DNA of 64,000 bases, from assembly GCF_014642855.1 (NCBI RefSeq), contig NZ_BMJB01000001.1, forward strand, positions 496,001 through 560,000, written 5' to 3'. Shown here in pieces: positions 55,887 to 63,474 of the stretch. A program made the translations under genes and the position numbers. Every line of letters begins with the position of its first letter. The stretch's first letter is position 1. Origin of the DNA: Edaphobacter acidisoli. Its GTDB lineage: Bacteria > Acidobacteriota > Terriglobia > Terriglobales > Acidobacteriaceae. The notes beneath the pieces were generated by a model. The model ran no database searches, was not told where the DNA came from, and saw nothing but the letters and a program-made list of their open reading frames with translations.

Positions 55887-57038
55887 ATGCAGAGAAAAAT
55901 ATATGCACGCAGGTCAGATGTTGGGTTGCTTTGTTTGATGGGAATGTTGGCGATGGCGATTGCATTACCAGCGTTTGCAGTGGACACGGCGATTCCGATG
56001 CATAGAATGGCGCGCATTAAAGATGTTGCGTCGATTGAGGGGATTCGCGATAACCAGTTGGTCGGTTATGGAATTGTCGTAGGCCTCAACGGAACTGGCG
56101 ACAGCCAGCAAACGACATTTCCTGCGCAGACACTTGCTGCGACGCTACTGCGCATGGGAGTGAGTGTGCCGGCGACTTCTATCAGAGTTCAGAATCTGGC
56201 GGCGGTATTCGTCGAGGCAACGCTTCCTCCGTTTGCACAACCAGGAACGAAGATTGATATAACGGTCTCTTCGGCTGGCGACGCGCGAAGTCTTGAAGGC
56301 GGTCTGCTCTTGATGACTCCTCTTTATGGTGCGGACGGCAAAATATATGCTCAGGCGCAAGGCCCGCTCGTTGTTGGAGGGTATTCCGTCAGCATGAATG
56401 GGAACGTGAAGCAGGTAAACCAGCCGAACACGGCGCGCGTGCCTTTCGGCGGAATGGTGGAGCGCGGCGTTCCGCTTAATATTGAAGGGCAGACGCACTT
56501 TTCGTTTCTCCTCAATGATGCGGATTTCCGTAGTGCGGAGGCGATGGCGCAGGCGATCAATCATCAACTGGGGCGCGATGCTGCGCACGCGCTCGATAGC
56601 AGGCGCGTAGACCTTGCAGTGAAGCCTGGAGAAGATATTCCAGAACTTTTGGCTGAAGTGGAGTCGATTGAGGTCCCGGTGTTTCCTCGCGCGAAGGTGG
56701 TAGTGAATGAGCGTACGGGAACGGTGGTGATTGGAGGAACTGTTGTCTTGCAACCTGTGTCGATTTTGCATGGTGGATTGGAGGTTAACGTGGTGAGCGA
56801 CTTTGAAGTCTCGCAACCATCCCCGTTCTCTTCTACTGGTACGACCCAGGTAGTGCAGCAGACACGCATCAATGCCAGGGACAAGCCAGTGAATCGCATC
56901 GAATTGAAGCAAGGCGCTACCGTGGACGATCTGGTGCGAAGCCTGCAAACGATTGGAGCAACTGCACGTGATGTCATTTCAATCCTTCAGGCGATGAAGG
57001 CAGCAGGCGCTCTGGAAGCGGAGATTGAGGTGCTATGA
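55887..57038 (+). CDS. flgI: Flagellar P-ring protein FlgI
   Basis: The product has 383 residues from the ATG at 55887 (a GTG at 55881 is possible). A signal peptide ends at PAFAV. The family blocks are all present: RIKDVASIEGIRDNQLVGYG, VVGLNGTGDSQQTTFPAQTL, TLPPFAQPGTKIDITVSS, GGLLLMTPLYGADGKIYAQAQ and RVDLAVKPGE, ending in QRMKAAGALEAEIEVL-like C-terminal helix. It forms the periplasmic ring around the rod. The end overlaps flgJ as ATGA. Confidence 0.96.
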   Translation: MQRKIYARRSDVGLLCLMGMLAMAIALPAFAVDTAIPMHRMARIKDVASIEGIRDNQLVGYGIVVGLNGTGDSQQTTFPAQTLAATLLRMGVSVPATSIRVQNLAAVFVEATLPPFAQPGTKIDITVSSAGDARSLEGGLLLMTPLYGADGKIYAQAQGPLVVGGYSVSMNGNVKQVNQPNTARVPFGGMVERGVPLNIEGQTHFSFLLNDADFRSAEAMAQAINHQLGRDAAHALDSRRVDLAVKPGEDIPELLAEVESIEVPVFPRAKVVVNERTGTVVIGGTVVLQPVSILHGGLEVNVVSDFEVSQPSPFSSTGTTQVVQQTRINARDKPVNRIELKQGATVDDLVRSLQTIGATARDVISILQAMKAAGALEAEIEVL

Positions 57039-57346
57039 CGATTTCTCCAGTGATGACGAATCCATCTGTAACCAGCGCAGACCGAGCGAAACAGGCGAAG
57101 TTGGTTGATGCTGCGCAGCAGTTCGAGGCGACGATGATGCAGGAACTGTTGAAGCCCTTCAGCAATAGTCAGGACAGTTGGGGTATCGACGCGCAGGACA
57201 GCGATGCTGGTGCGGACACGATGAGCAGCTTTGGCACTGAAGCGATGGCAAAGGCCATTGCCAAGAATGGTGGCCTTGGCATCGCAAGACAGGTAATTCA
57301 ACAGGTTACGCAGGAAAATCAGCGCATCGATGAAAAGAAACCTTGA
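57035..57346 (+). CDS. flgJ: Rod-binding protein, FlgJ N-terminal domain only
   Basis: The product has 103 residues. It carries the rod-cap/rod-binding domain (LVDAAQQFEATMMQELLKPF) and the C-terminal part GIARQVIQQVTQE, but not the muramidase domain that E. coli FlgJ has. Single-domain FlgJ proteins are common, and the peptidoglycan-cutting activity then comes from another protein. It is translationally coupled to flgI. Confidence 0.88.
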   Translation: MTISPVMTNPSVTSADRAKQAKLVDAAQQFEATMMQELLKPFSNSQDSWGIDAQDSDAGADTMSSFGTEAMAKAIAKNGGLGIARQVIQQVTQENQRIDEKKP

Positions 57347-57401
57347 GAGTACTAAAGTTTGCCAATCTCGTGCCGATACTCTGAAGTAGTGGAGGACTCG
57401 G

Positions 57402-57698
57402 ATGAGTGTGACAAACGGGATTGGCAATCTGCAGCAAACTACTGGTACATCCGCAACTGAGGCTGCGGCGCATGTCTCTGGCAGTGCGGTGAAGGCAAAG
57501 GGCACTGCCGAGACTCGGTCTGAACAGACCGATCATGCTGAGTTGAGTACCGCAGGAAGTTTGATCTCGAAAGCTTTGGGTGGCTCTGACGTTCGGATGG
57601 GCAAGGTGCAGGCGTTGCAGCAGGCGATTGCTTCAGGTAGCTATCAGGTGTCATCTTCCGATGTTGCGGACAAGCTTGTTGATTCCATGATGGAGTAG
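57402..57698 (+). CDS. flgM: Anti-sigma-28 factor FlgM
   Basis: The product has 98 residues. The N-terminal half is polar and probably disordered, and the C-terminal half holds the FlgM helices that bind sigma-28 (VRMGKVQALQQAIASGSY then SSDVADKLVDSMME). FlgM is exported when the hook is complete, which frees FliA. Its place before flgN-flgK-flgL is the usual one. Confidence 0.88.
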   Translation: MSVTNGIGNLQQTTGTSATEAAAHVSGSAVKAKGTAETRSEQTDHAELSTAGSLISKALGGSDVRMGKVQALQQAIASGSYQVSSSDVADKLVDSMME

Positions 57699-57700
57699 TG

Positions 57701-57961
57701 ATGCAGATGGAACAGAATGTTACGGAGATTCTCGACGAAGCGATTCGCGCGCTGGCAGTTCTTGACCTGAACAGATTGAAAGAGCTAGAAGTGCGTGTTG
57801 ACTCAATGGCGACCGCGGGAACGTTGCGTCAGTTTTCGGACCGCAGGAAGGTTGCTGAAAAGCAGCGGTTGCTGAGGATGCTTCTCGAAAATTGCAAGTC
57901 GAACCTGGATACGCTTCACCGCCTCCATGTTAAGAATACGAGGGAACAATGGGCTCACTAA
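57701..57961 (+). CDS. flgN: FlgN-like export chaperone
   Basis: The product has 86 residues from the ATG at 57701, with GGAG at 57692-57695. It is fully alpha-helical (EILDEAIRALAVLDLNRLKE, KVAEKQRLLRMLLENCKSN), as expected for the chaperone of FlgK and FlgL. It is shorter than the usual ~140-residue FlgN, and sequence alone would not identify it; the call rests on length pattern and location. Its end overlaps flgK by 13 bp. Confidence 0.6.
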   Translation: MQMEQNVTEILDEAIRALAVLDLNRLKELEVRVDSMATAGTLRQFSDRRKVAEKQRLLRMLLENCKSNLDTLHRLHVKNTREQWAH

Positions 57962-59352
57962 CCTCTTTAATGGATATCGCCCAGCAATCTCTGATTGCGG
58001 ACCAGAACGCGCTGAATATTACCTCAAACAATGTGGCTAACCAAAATACTCCGGGCTACACGCGCGAAGTGGTTTCCTGGCAGCCAGATGATGCGGTGAC
58101 GCTGAATGGCCAGACGTTTTATGAGGGCATTACGTCGTCCGCAGTCTCGCAGCGCGACCGTGTGTTGGATCAGCGTGTGCAACAACAGACGCAGGTGCAG
58201 GCGCAGAGTCAGGCGCTCGATGGTGCGTTGCAGCAGGTGGAGAACATATTTGGGCTCAGCTCATCGTCAACCTCGGCAGGTACAACCGCTCTGGGAACGG
58301 CGATAGATTCCTTTTTCAACTCGTTCTCATCGCTTGCTGCCAACCCGACGGATACGGCGACCCGGCAGAGCGTGTTGGACGCAGCAAACACACTGGCATC
58401 GAACTTTAATTCAGCTTCCAACCAGATATCACAGATTGCGACCGGGTTGAGCCAACAGGTTAGTGGAATCGTCGGTCAGGTCAATTCGTTGACTGCGGCG
58501 ATTGCCTCGCTCAACCAGCAGATTGGCAGTGTCAGCCCGAATAGCGATGCTGGCTCACTCGAAGACCAAAGGCAACAGGCGATCAATCAGCTCTCGCAGT
58601 TGGTAGGACTGGATCAAATCTCAACTGAAAGCAACGGCATTACCCTGACGACCAGTAACGGCGCGGTGTTGGTAGATGGAGGAAAATCATTTGCACTCGG
58701 AACTACCGATGCTGCAGGTGCAACCGATGTAGTATCAAGCGCGACAGGTGCCGACATCACCGCGGGGCTGACTGGCGGGCAACTTGGCGGTGTGTTGGAG
58801 GCGCGTGACCAGCAGATTCCGGCTTACCAGTCTTCTCTCGACAATCTTGCCTATGCAATCGGAACGCAGGTGAACAGCCAGAATGTGCTCGGCCTAGATG
58901 AGAATGGCGTTGCCGGCGCGGCTTTGTTTACGCTGTCAGCGACCGCAACGGGAGCAGCCTCGGCGATTGCCGTTTCGACGACCGATCCCTCGAAGATTGC
59001 TGCGGCAGCTTCGACCGAGGGCGCAGCCGGCAATAGTAATGCGCAGGCGTTGGCTGATCTTGCGAGCGCTACGCTCGTAGGCGGCTCGACTGCGGATGGT
59101 TTTTACTCCGGACTGCTGGGGCAGATCGGTAACGATGCTTCGGCGGCGACGACGGACAACTCTGCACAGCAGGCGACTTTGACTCAGCTCACCACGCAAC
59201 GGGATTCGCTCTCTGGAGTGTCTCTCGATGAGGAGGCCGCAAACCTGACAACGTATCAGCGATCGTACGAGGCGGCAGCGAAGGTATTCACGATTGTGGA
59301 CCAGGTTATGGCAGATGCGCTGAATCTGGGTGAGCAGACGACGGTGAGCTAG
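57949..59352 (+). CDS. flgK: Flagellar hook-associated protein 1 FlgK
   Basis: The product has 467 residues. The N-terminal rod-like motif LNITSNNVANQNTPGYTRE, the QVNSLTAAIASLNQQI helix, a central D2-like Ser/Ala/Thr-rich part, and the C-terminal VSLDEEAANLTTYQRSYEAA motif identify FlgK, the first hook-filament junction protein. It starts inside the end of the flgN frame, consistent with tight coupling. Confidence 0.95.
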   Translation: MGSLTSLMDIAQQSLIADQNALNITSNNVANQNTPGYTREVVSWQPDDAVTLNGQTFYEGITSSAVSQRDRVLDQRVQQQTQVQAQSQALDGALQQVENIFGLSSSSTSAGTTALGTAIDSFFNSFSSLAANPTDTATRQSVLDAANTLASNFNSASNQISQIATGLSQQVSGIVGQVNSLTAAIASLNQQIGSVSPNSDAGSLEDQRQQAINQLSQLVGLDQISTESNGITLTTSNGAVLVDGGKSFALGTTDAAGATDVVSSATGADITAGLTGGQLGGVLEARDQQIPAYQSSLDNLAYAIGTQVNSQNVLGLDENGVAGAALFTLSATATGAASAIAVSTTDPSKIAAAASTEGAAGNSNAQALADLASATLVGGSTADGFYSGLLGQIGNDASAATTDNSAQQATLTQLTTQRDSLSGVSLDEEAANLTTYQRSYEAAAKVFTIVDQVMADALNLGEQTTVS

Positions 59353-59397
59353 TGATGTGCAGTAGCGGATACGTTTGCGAAGTTTGAGAGTAGGAGT

Positions 59398-60297
59398 ATG
59401 GCATTGAGAGTCGATCCCTTTTACGTGAACAATTTGGCGGCTGCGGTGGACCAGTCGAGCAGCGTGGAGGCGACACTGACGAACGAGCTGTCGAGCGGGC
59501 TGCGGGTGTCGTCGCTGGAGGATGATCCGGTTGCGGCGGCGCAGAGTGAGTTGCTGAGCAGTGCGATCTCGAAGGACGATACCTACGTGCAGTCGGCTAC
59601 CAACGAGACGGCCAGGATGCAGGTGACGGATACGACGCTGGGCGATGTTGTAACGCAATTGACCTCGGCGGTGTCTCTGGCGATTGAGGGGAACAATGGG
59701 ACGATGAATGCGGCTAACCAGAGTTCGGTTGCCGAGCAACTCTCGGGCATCCGGGATGAGGTGGTTTCGCTGGCGAATACGAGCTACATGGGGCAGTACC
59801 TCTTCAGTGGGAGTAAGGCGGTTGAGCCGTTTACGGTGGACTCTTCGACCACGCCGGCGACGGTGACGTACAACGGCGACACGGCGCTCCAGTATGTGGA
59901 GGCTCCGGGTGGTCAGAAGATCCAGGTGAATCTGCCGGGGTCGAGTGTCTTCGGCGGGGCGACCGGGGCGCTGACGGTGCTGAACCAGTTGATTGCGGAC
60001 ATGGCCGGTGGGGCGGGGGCGACGACCCTCTCGAATGACACGACGGCGCTGAGGAATGCGCTGACGCAGGTGACGAGTCAGCGGAGTGTGCTGGATGGGT
60101 CACTGAGTATGGTGCAGCAGACGAGTACCTACACCCAGACGCAGGTGGCGCAGTTGACGGCGCAGCAGGGGAGTCTGGTGGCGGCGGACCCGGCGCAGGT
60201 GGCGACGGCGCTCTCGTCGTCGGAGACCCAGCACCAGGCGCTGCTAAGTGTGATGAGTGCGCTCAACAAGACGGACTTGTTCGACCTTCTACAGTAA
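59398..60297 (+). CDS. flgL: Flagellar hook-associated protein 3 FlgL
   Basis: The product has 299 residues, with AGTAGGAGT upstream of the ATG. The flagellin-like N-terminus LTNELSSGLRVSSLEDDPVA and the C-terminal half with LLSVMSALNKTDLFDLLQ identify FlgL, the second junction protein. It is the last flagellar gene in the cluster; csrA or fliW, often found next, are not seen. A tandem repeat and a terminator follow. Confidence 0.93.
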   Translation: MALRVDPFYVNNLAAAVDQSSSVEATLTNELSSGLRVSSLEDDPVAAAQSELLSSAISKDDTYVQSATNETARMQVTDTTLGDVVTQLTSAVSLAIEGNNGTMNAANQSSVAEQLSGIRDEVVSLANTSYMGQYLFSGSKAVEPFTVDSSTTPATVTYNGDTALQYVEAPGGQKIQVNLPGSSVFGGATGALTVLNQLIADMAGGAGATTLSNDTTALRNALTQVTSQRSVLDGSLSMVQQTSTYTQTQVAQLTAQQGSLVAADPAQVATALSSSETQHQALLSVMSALNKTDLFDLLQ

Positions 60298-60301
60298 GGG
60301 G

Positions 60302-60383
60302 TACCCCCCTCCCATACTTTTGTGGGTAAAGTCTTGATTCTGCGGGATTTTGTTGTAAAGTATTCATTTTATTGGAGTTGCAA
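60302..60383 (+). repeat. R5 element: GTACCCCCCTCCC box plus imperfect 29-bp tandem repeat
   Basis: After TACCCCCCTCCC (60302-60313), the unit starting GTAAAGTCTTGATT (60326) is followed 29 bp later by GTAAAGTATTCATT (60355). Twelve of the first fourteen bases match. It lies just upstream of a terminator, so it is probably part of the flgL 3' untranslated RNA or a small RNA. Confidence 0.6.
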
Positions 60384-60388
60384 TGAGA

Positions 60389-60417
60389 AAAGCCCCCGTT
60401 TATGGGGGCTTTCTTTT
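60389..60417 (+). terminator. Rho-independent terminator of the flagellar operon
   Basis: AAAGCCCCC (60389-60397) pairs with GGGGGCTTT (60404-60412) around GTTTAT, and CTTTT follows. It lies 91 bp after the flgL stop codon. Confidence 0.92.
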
Positions 60418-60620
60418 GCTCCTATTTCTATTGTAGTTGGTGGAGATAGGAAAACCGCCAAATTCGAGATGGAAAATGTCGTTTGTTTTGTGGTGGTTGG
60501 AAGAAATATTTCATGGAGGGGGCTTGACAGGGTTTTTGGGGAGATCATGCGCCATCGGTTGATGACTGTTCGGACGTAAGCTTGTGTGGTTGGAGAAATA
60601 AATTGAGTGGAGGAGCGAGG

Positions 60621-61340
60621 ATGTCCTGGAACTTTAAGGATCAGAGGGTGCTGGTTGCGGGTGGGACGGGTGGATTGGGCCGGGCGGTGAGTCTGGCGTT
60701 TCTTGGTGAAGGGGCCAGGGTGTTTGTCACGTATCGGTCGGATGCGGAGTTTGCCGCTTTGAAGAAGGATGCCGGGGCTTCGGCTGGTTTGCTTCAGGGG
60801 TATCGGGTGGATGTGACGGACGAGGCGGCGGTGCAGGCTATGGTTGAGAAGATCGTTGCGGGCCATGGGGGTGTTGATGCGCTGGTCAACACGGTTGGCG
60901 GGTATGCGGCGGGCTCGCCTTTGTGGGAGACGGAGCCGGAGGTGTTGGAGAAGATGCTGACGCTCAATTTGCGTGTGGGGCATTTGCTGGCGCGGGCGGT
61001 TGTTCCGGTGATGCTTGGGCAAAAGAGTGGGGCGATTGTGAATGTTGCTGCGCGGGCGGCGGTCGATCATGCGGCGGGAGCGTTTGCTTATGCTGCGTCG
61101 AAGGCGGCGGCGGTTGCGATGATGGATTCGCTGGCGGCGGATTTGAAGGGGACGGGGGTGCGGGTGAATTCGGTGTTGCCGAGCATTATCGATACTGAGG
61201 TGAACCGCAAGGCCATGCCTCAGGCTGATTTTGCAAAGTGGCCGAAGCCGGAGGAGATTGCCAGCGTCATTTTGTTTCTTTGCAGTCGTGAGGGAAGGGT
61301 TGTCGATGGGGCGGCTGTGCCGGTTTATGGTGGGCAGTAG
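60621..61340 (+). CDS. SDR oxidoreductase resembling dihydropteridine reductase
   Basis: The product has 239 residues from the ATG at 60621, with GGAGGA upstream. The Rossmann motif is GGTGGLG (14-20) and the catalytic pair is Y157-x3-K161. At the place of the usual catalytic Ser (13 before Tyr) there is Ala 144. Human quinonoid dihydropteridine reductase also has Ala there, and the block DTEVNRKAMPQADFAKW (191-207) is close to its DTPMNRKSMPEADF segment. NADH-dependent reduction of a quinonoid dihydropterin is therefore plausible, but other SDRs of this subgroup are uncharacterised. No aromatic amino acid hydroxylase is in the window. Confidence 0.8.
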   Translation: MSWNFKDQRVLVAGGTGGLGRAVSLAFLGEGARVFVTYRSDAEFAALKKDAGASAGLLQGYRVDVTDEAAVQAMVEKIVAGHGGVDALVNTVGGYAAGSPLWETEPEVLEKMLTLNLRVGHLLARAVVPVMLGQKSGAIVNVAARAAVDHAAGAFAYAASKAAAVAMMDSLAADLKGTGVRVNSVLPSIIDTEVNRKAMPQADFAKWPKPEEIASVILFLCSREGRVVDGAAVPVYGGQ

Positions 61341-61348
61341 TGAGCCGG

Positions 61349-61657
61349 TTAAATGTGTTCAGGGCCGAAGAGGGCTTCGAGGTCGCGCCGTCCATGAACG
61401 ACACGAAGAATCAGGACATCCTGTTCTTCGACGGCGTAGATGATGACGTACTCTCCGACCGGGAAACTGCGCGTGCCTGTTCCGAATTCATGGTCGCGGC
61501 TGCGGCCCAGGTAGGGATGCTGGGCCAGCAGGATAAATCTGCTGGTGAGGGAGTCTACAAGGTGGTCGGCGATCTCGATGCTGGAGCTTTCTTTGGCGAT
61601 GAAATACCAAATGTCGTCGAGGTCGATTTCGGCGCGGACGGAGACACGATGGGCCAT
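61349..61657 (-). CDS. ParE/RelE-family toxin
   Basis: The product has 102 residues with the ParE-type fold: an N-terminal helix pair (VRAEIDLDDIWYFIAKES), then LAQHPYLGRSRDHEFG and the C-terminal strands RSFPVGEYVIIYAVEEQDVLILRVVHGRRD. ParE toxins poison DNA gyrase and RelE toxins cut mRNA; the sequence cannot tell which. It is the second gene of a two-gene cassette and its start codon shares one base with the stop codon of the antitoxin. Confidence 0.9.
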   Translation of the reverse strand: MAHRVSVRAEIDLDDIWYFIAKESSSIEIADHLVDSLTSRFILLAQHPYLGRSRDHEFGTGTRSFPVGEYVIIYAVEEQDVLILRVVHGRRDLEALFGPEHI

Positions 61658-61938
61658 CAGCGGGAGGTGCCCAGTTCAGCGGCGAGGCGGGCGCGCCCGC
61701 GCTCTTTTACTGCATCTGCGAGTTCCTGCATGGATTCCTGAGTGATGGGGCGACCTTTGCCCTGGGCGAGGGAAGAGCGAGCTTCGTCGATGGTTGCCAG
61801 GAACGCGATGCGCTCACGCTCGCGAGTCTCCCAAAGGCTTAGTGCTTCCTCGATTGCATCTTCCTCGCGGTGCAGGCGTCCGCTTTCGACGGCTCGGCGG
61901 GCGAGGGCTTGCTGGTCGGAGGTGAGGTGGACTTCCAT
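61657..61938 (-). CDS. ParD-like antitoxin
   Basis: The product has 93 residues from the ATG at 61938 (MEVHLTSDQQALARRAVESG); the frame stays open upstream through a repeat, but that part is not protein-like. The N-terminal beta-strand and helices (EEDAIEEALSLWETRER) form a ribbon-helix-helix-like DNA-binding part, and the C-terminal helix (SMQELADAVKERGRARLAAE) would cover the toxin. No Shine-Dalgarno sequence is visible. It probably represses its own cassette. Confidence 0.85.
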   Translation of the reverse strand: MEVHLTSDQQALARRAVESGRLHREEDAIEEALSLWETRERERIAFLATIDEARSSLAQGKGRPITQESMQELADAVKERGRARLAAELGTSR

Positions 61939-61975
61939 GGGTTTAGGGTACGGAAAAGCGGGTGGCGAGGCAATA

Positions 61976-62064
61976 GTTATGAGTCGCGCCTTCAGCGCTC
62001 TGGGGTTTGTTGGGTTCGTACCTGGGGCTTCGCCCCAGGCTGGTATGAATCGGGCCTTTGGCCC
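61976..62064 (-). repeat. R4 three-hairpin intergenic repeat, copy 2 (reverse orientation)
   Basis: Reverse orientation relative to 37364-37452. The hairpins, read on the plus strand, are GCGC-CTTCA-GCGC (61986-61998), CCTGGGGC-TTC-GCCCCAGG and GGGCC-TTT-GGCCC (62052-62064). The outer hairpin differs from copy 1 by a compensatory pair change. It lies between the antitoxin start and the FRG-SET gene. Confidence 0.85.
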
Positions 62065-62216
62065 TCGCGCTTCGCGATCCGGGGGCAATGTATTGTGTTT
62101 CAGGTTGGTGGGCACGATTGGTTCAGGGGGCCTGAATGCAGATTTTTTGGTTCGTGGCGGGGTCGAGATTTTACTTCCCCACCCGTCGGCAAAGTGCACA
62201 AGCGCCACCGCAGACT

Positions 62217-63452
62217 TTACTTCGTCTTCTTCGCTCGCCTTCGATTGCGCTTCTCTGAAGGTTCTGGTTCGTCGCTAAAACTGCTGTAATCGATCGTTAG
62301 TTCTTGTCCTGCTGGGATCCGGCGTTCTGCATAGAAGTCATAGCTCTCGTCACATCTGGTATTTGGTTTCTTGGAGTCATTCATGAACCATGCTGGTGTA
62401 AGCCGATTAAAGGATGTCGGGCACCCATAGCGATCTCCCTTGATGATGGCGAAATCGTCGTAGAGTCGCCGCAACTCCGGGTTTTTAGGGAGAAGTTCCT
62501 TGCTTAGCCAGAAGACCTCTTCATTCTCCTCAGCGAATATGCGAGTGCCTTTAGGGATATCTCTAATTGCGAATACACCCACACCTTCCTTGTGGAGGCT
62601 CGAAGGCTTGATGCGAACATAAACCCCACGATGCGGTGAATCCGTTTTTGCATCTTTGTAGGCAGTTGCTAATGCACGTCCAAGACCCTCGAGATCGGGA
62701 AATATAGTCGTGTCATCGATTCCGTAATCTTTTAGATTTAGCCGAATCCCCTTCACGGCATGGCCCGGTATGATGATCTTCTTTAAGCAGGGCCTCGCGC
62801 CCTTCATGAAACGATCAAACCCATCTGCTTCACGACCATGAACAGTGAAGCACGATTTTTGACTACTGATTCGTCGCGCAATATGAGTGGGAAAGATTGC
62901 GACCGGGGATTGTGGGATCATCCTTCCTGCCCAACGGGGTGGTAGCCAACGGGCGACCGGTTTGCAGTCCTTCGGGTTTGCCCCGACGGCACTCGGTGAA
63001 ATGACCTCTCCTCTCTTGATAACGCGCCTGTTCAATTCATACGGATTGAGTACCCATACAGAGGAGTCGTAATAACCCGGATTATCACGAACCGCGAAGT
63101 ATAGGGCGATGACAGGGCTTTCTGTCCAATCTAACAATCTTGTTGGGGCGCCGTAATGTTGCATCAGAAAGTAGAGATCCCAATCTACAGTAGGCATTGA
63201 TTCAAAACGACTCAATGCTGGCGCTCGGATGGCAAACTCTTCTCTGATTTCATCCTCAGTATCGGCATCACAGCATCCGATCCTCAAAATGTTTGGCCAG
63301 AGTTTCCACTGTTTTCTTTGTTGTCCGCGATACCATGGCCCACTGACATCTTCACTGTCGAACCGCCATTCAGCGCGAATTTCAGAGGTTACAGACAGGA
63401 ATTCTTCAAGATTTTCTGCGACCCAATTAAGGTGGTCCTTTTTTGTGCTCAC
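62217..63452 (-). CDS. FRG-SET fusion protein
   Basis: The product has 411 residues. Residues about 17-265 form an FRG domain: PWYRGQ (39-44), then the block MQHYGAPTRLLDWTESPVIA (97-116). FRG domains are often seen in defence or toxin-like genes. Residues 278-390 form a SET methyltransferase domain: KEGVGVFAIRDIPKGTRIF, then WFMNDSKKPNTRC in place of the usual NHSCxPN motif, and AGQELTIDYSSFSD. There is no post-SET Cys cluster, and the C-terminus is strongly basic. I know of no characterised protein with this order of domains. The neighbours are the ParDE cassette and uvrB. Confidence 0.85.
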   Translation of the reverse strand: MSTKKDHLNWVAENLEEFLSVTSEIRAEWRFDSEDVSGPWYRGQQRKQWKLWPNILRIGCCDADTEDEIREEFAIRAPALSRFESMPTVDWDLYFLMQHYGAPTRLLDWTESPVIALYFAVRDNPGYYDSSVWVLNPYELNRRVIKRGEVISPSAVGANPKDCKPVARWLPPRWAGRMIPQSPVAIFPTHIARRISSQKSCFTVHGREADGFDRFMKGARPCLKKIIIPGHAVKGIRLNLKDYGIDDTTIFPDLEGLGRALATAYKDAKTDSPHRGVYVRIKPSSLHKEGVGVFAIRDIPKGTRIFAEENEEVFWLSKELLPKNPELRRLYDDFAIIKGDRYGCPTSFNRLTPAWFMNDSKKPNTRCDESYDFYAERRIPAGQELTIDYSSFSDEPEPSEKRNRRRAKKTK

Positions 63453-63474
63453 GTTCGATCCCCTTCAGGAGATG

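Larger units (their letters stand above)
60298..60620. other. 323-bp intergenic region between flgL and the SDR gene
   Basis: No gene is supported. It contains the R5 tandem repeat (60302-60383), a strong terminator (60389-60417) and then AT-rich sequence with no recognised signal up to the GGAGGA Shine-Dalgarno of the SDR gene. Confidence 0.6.
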
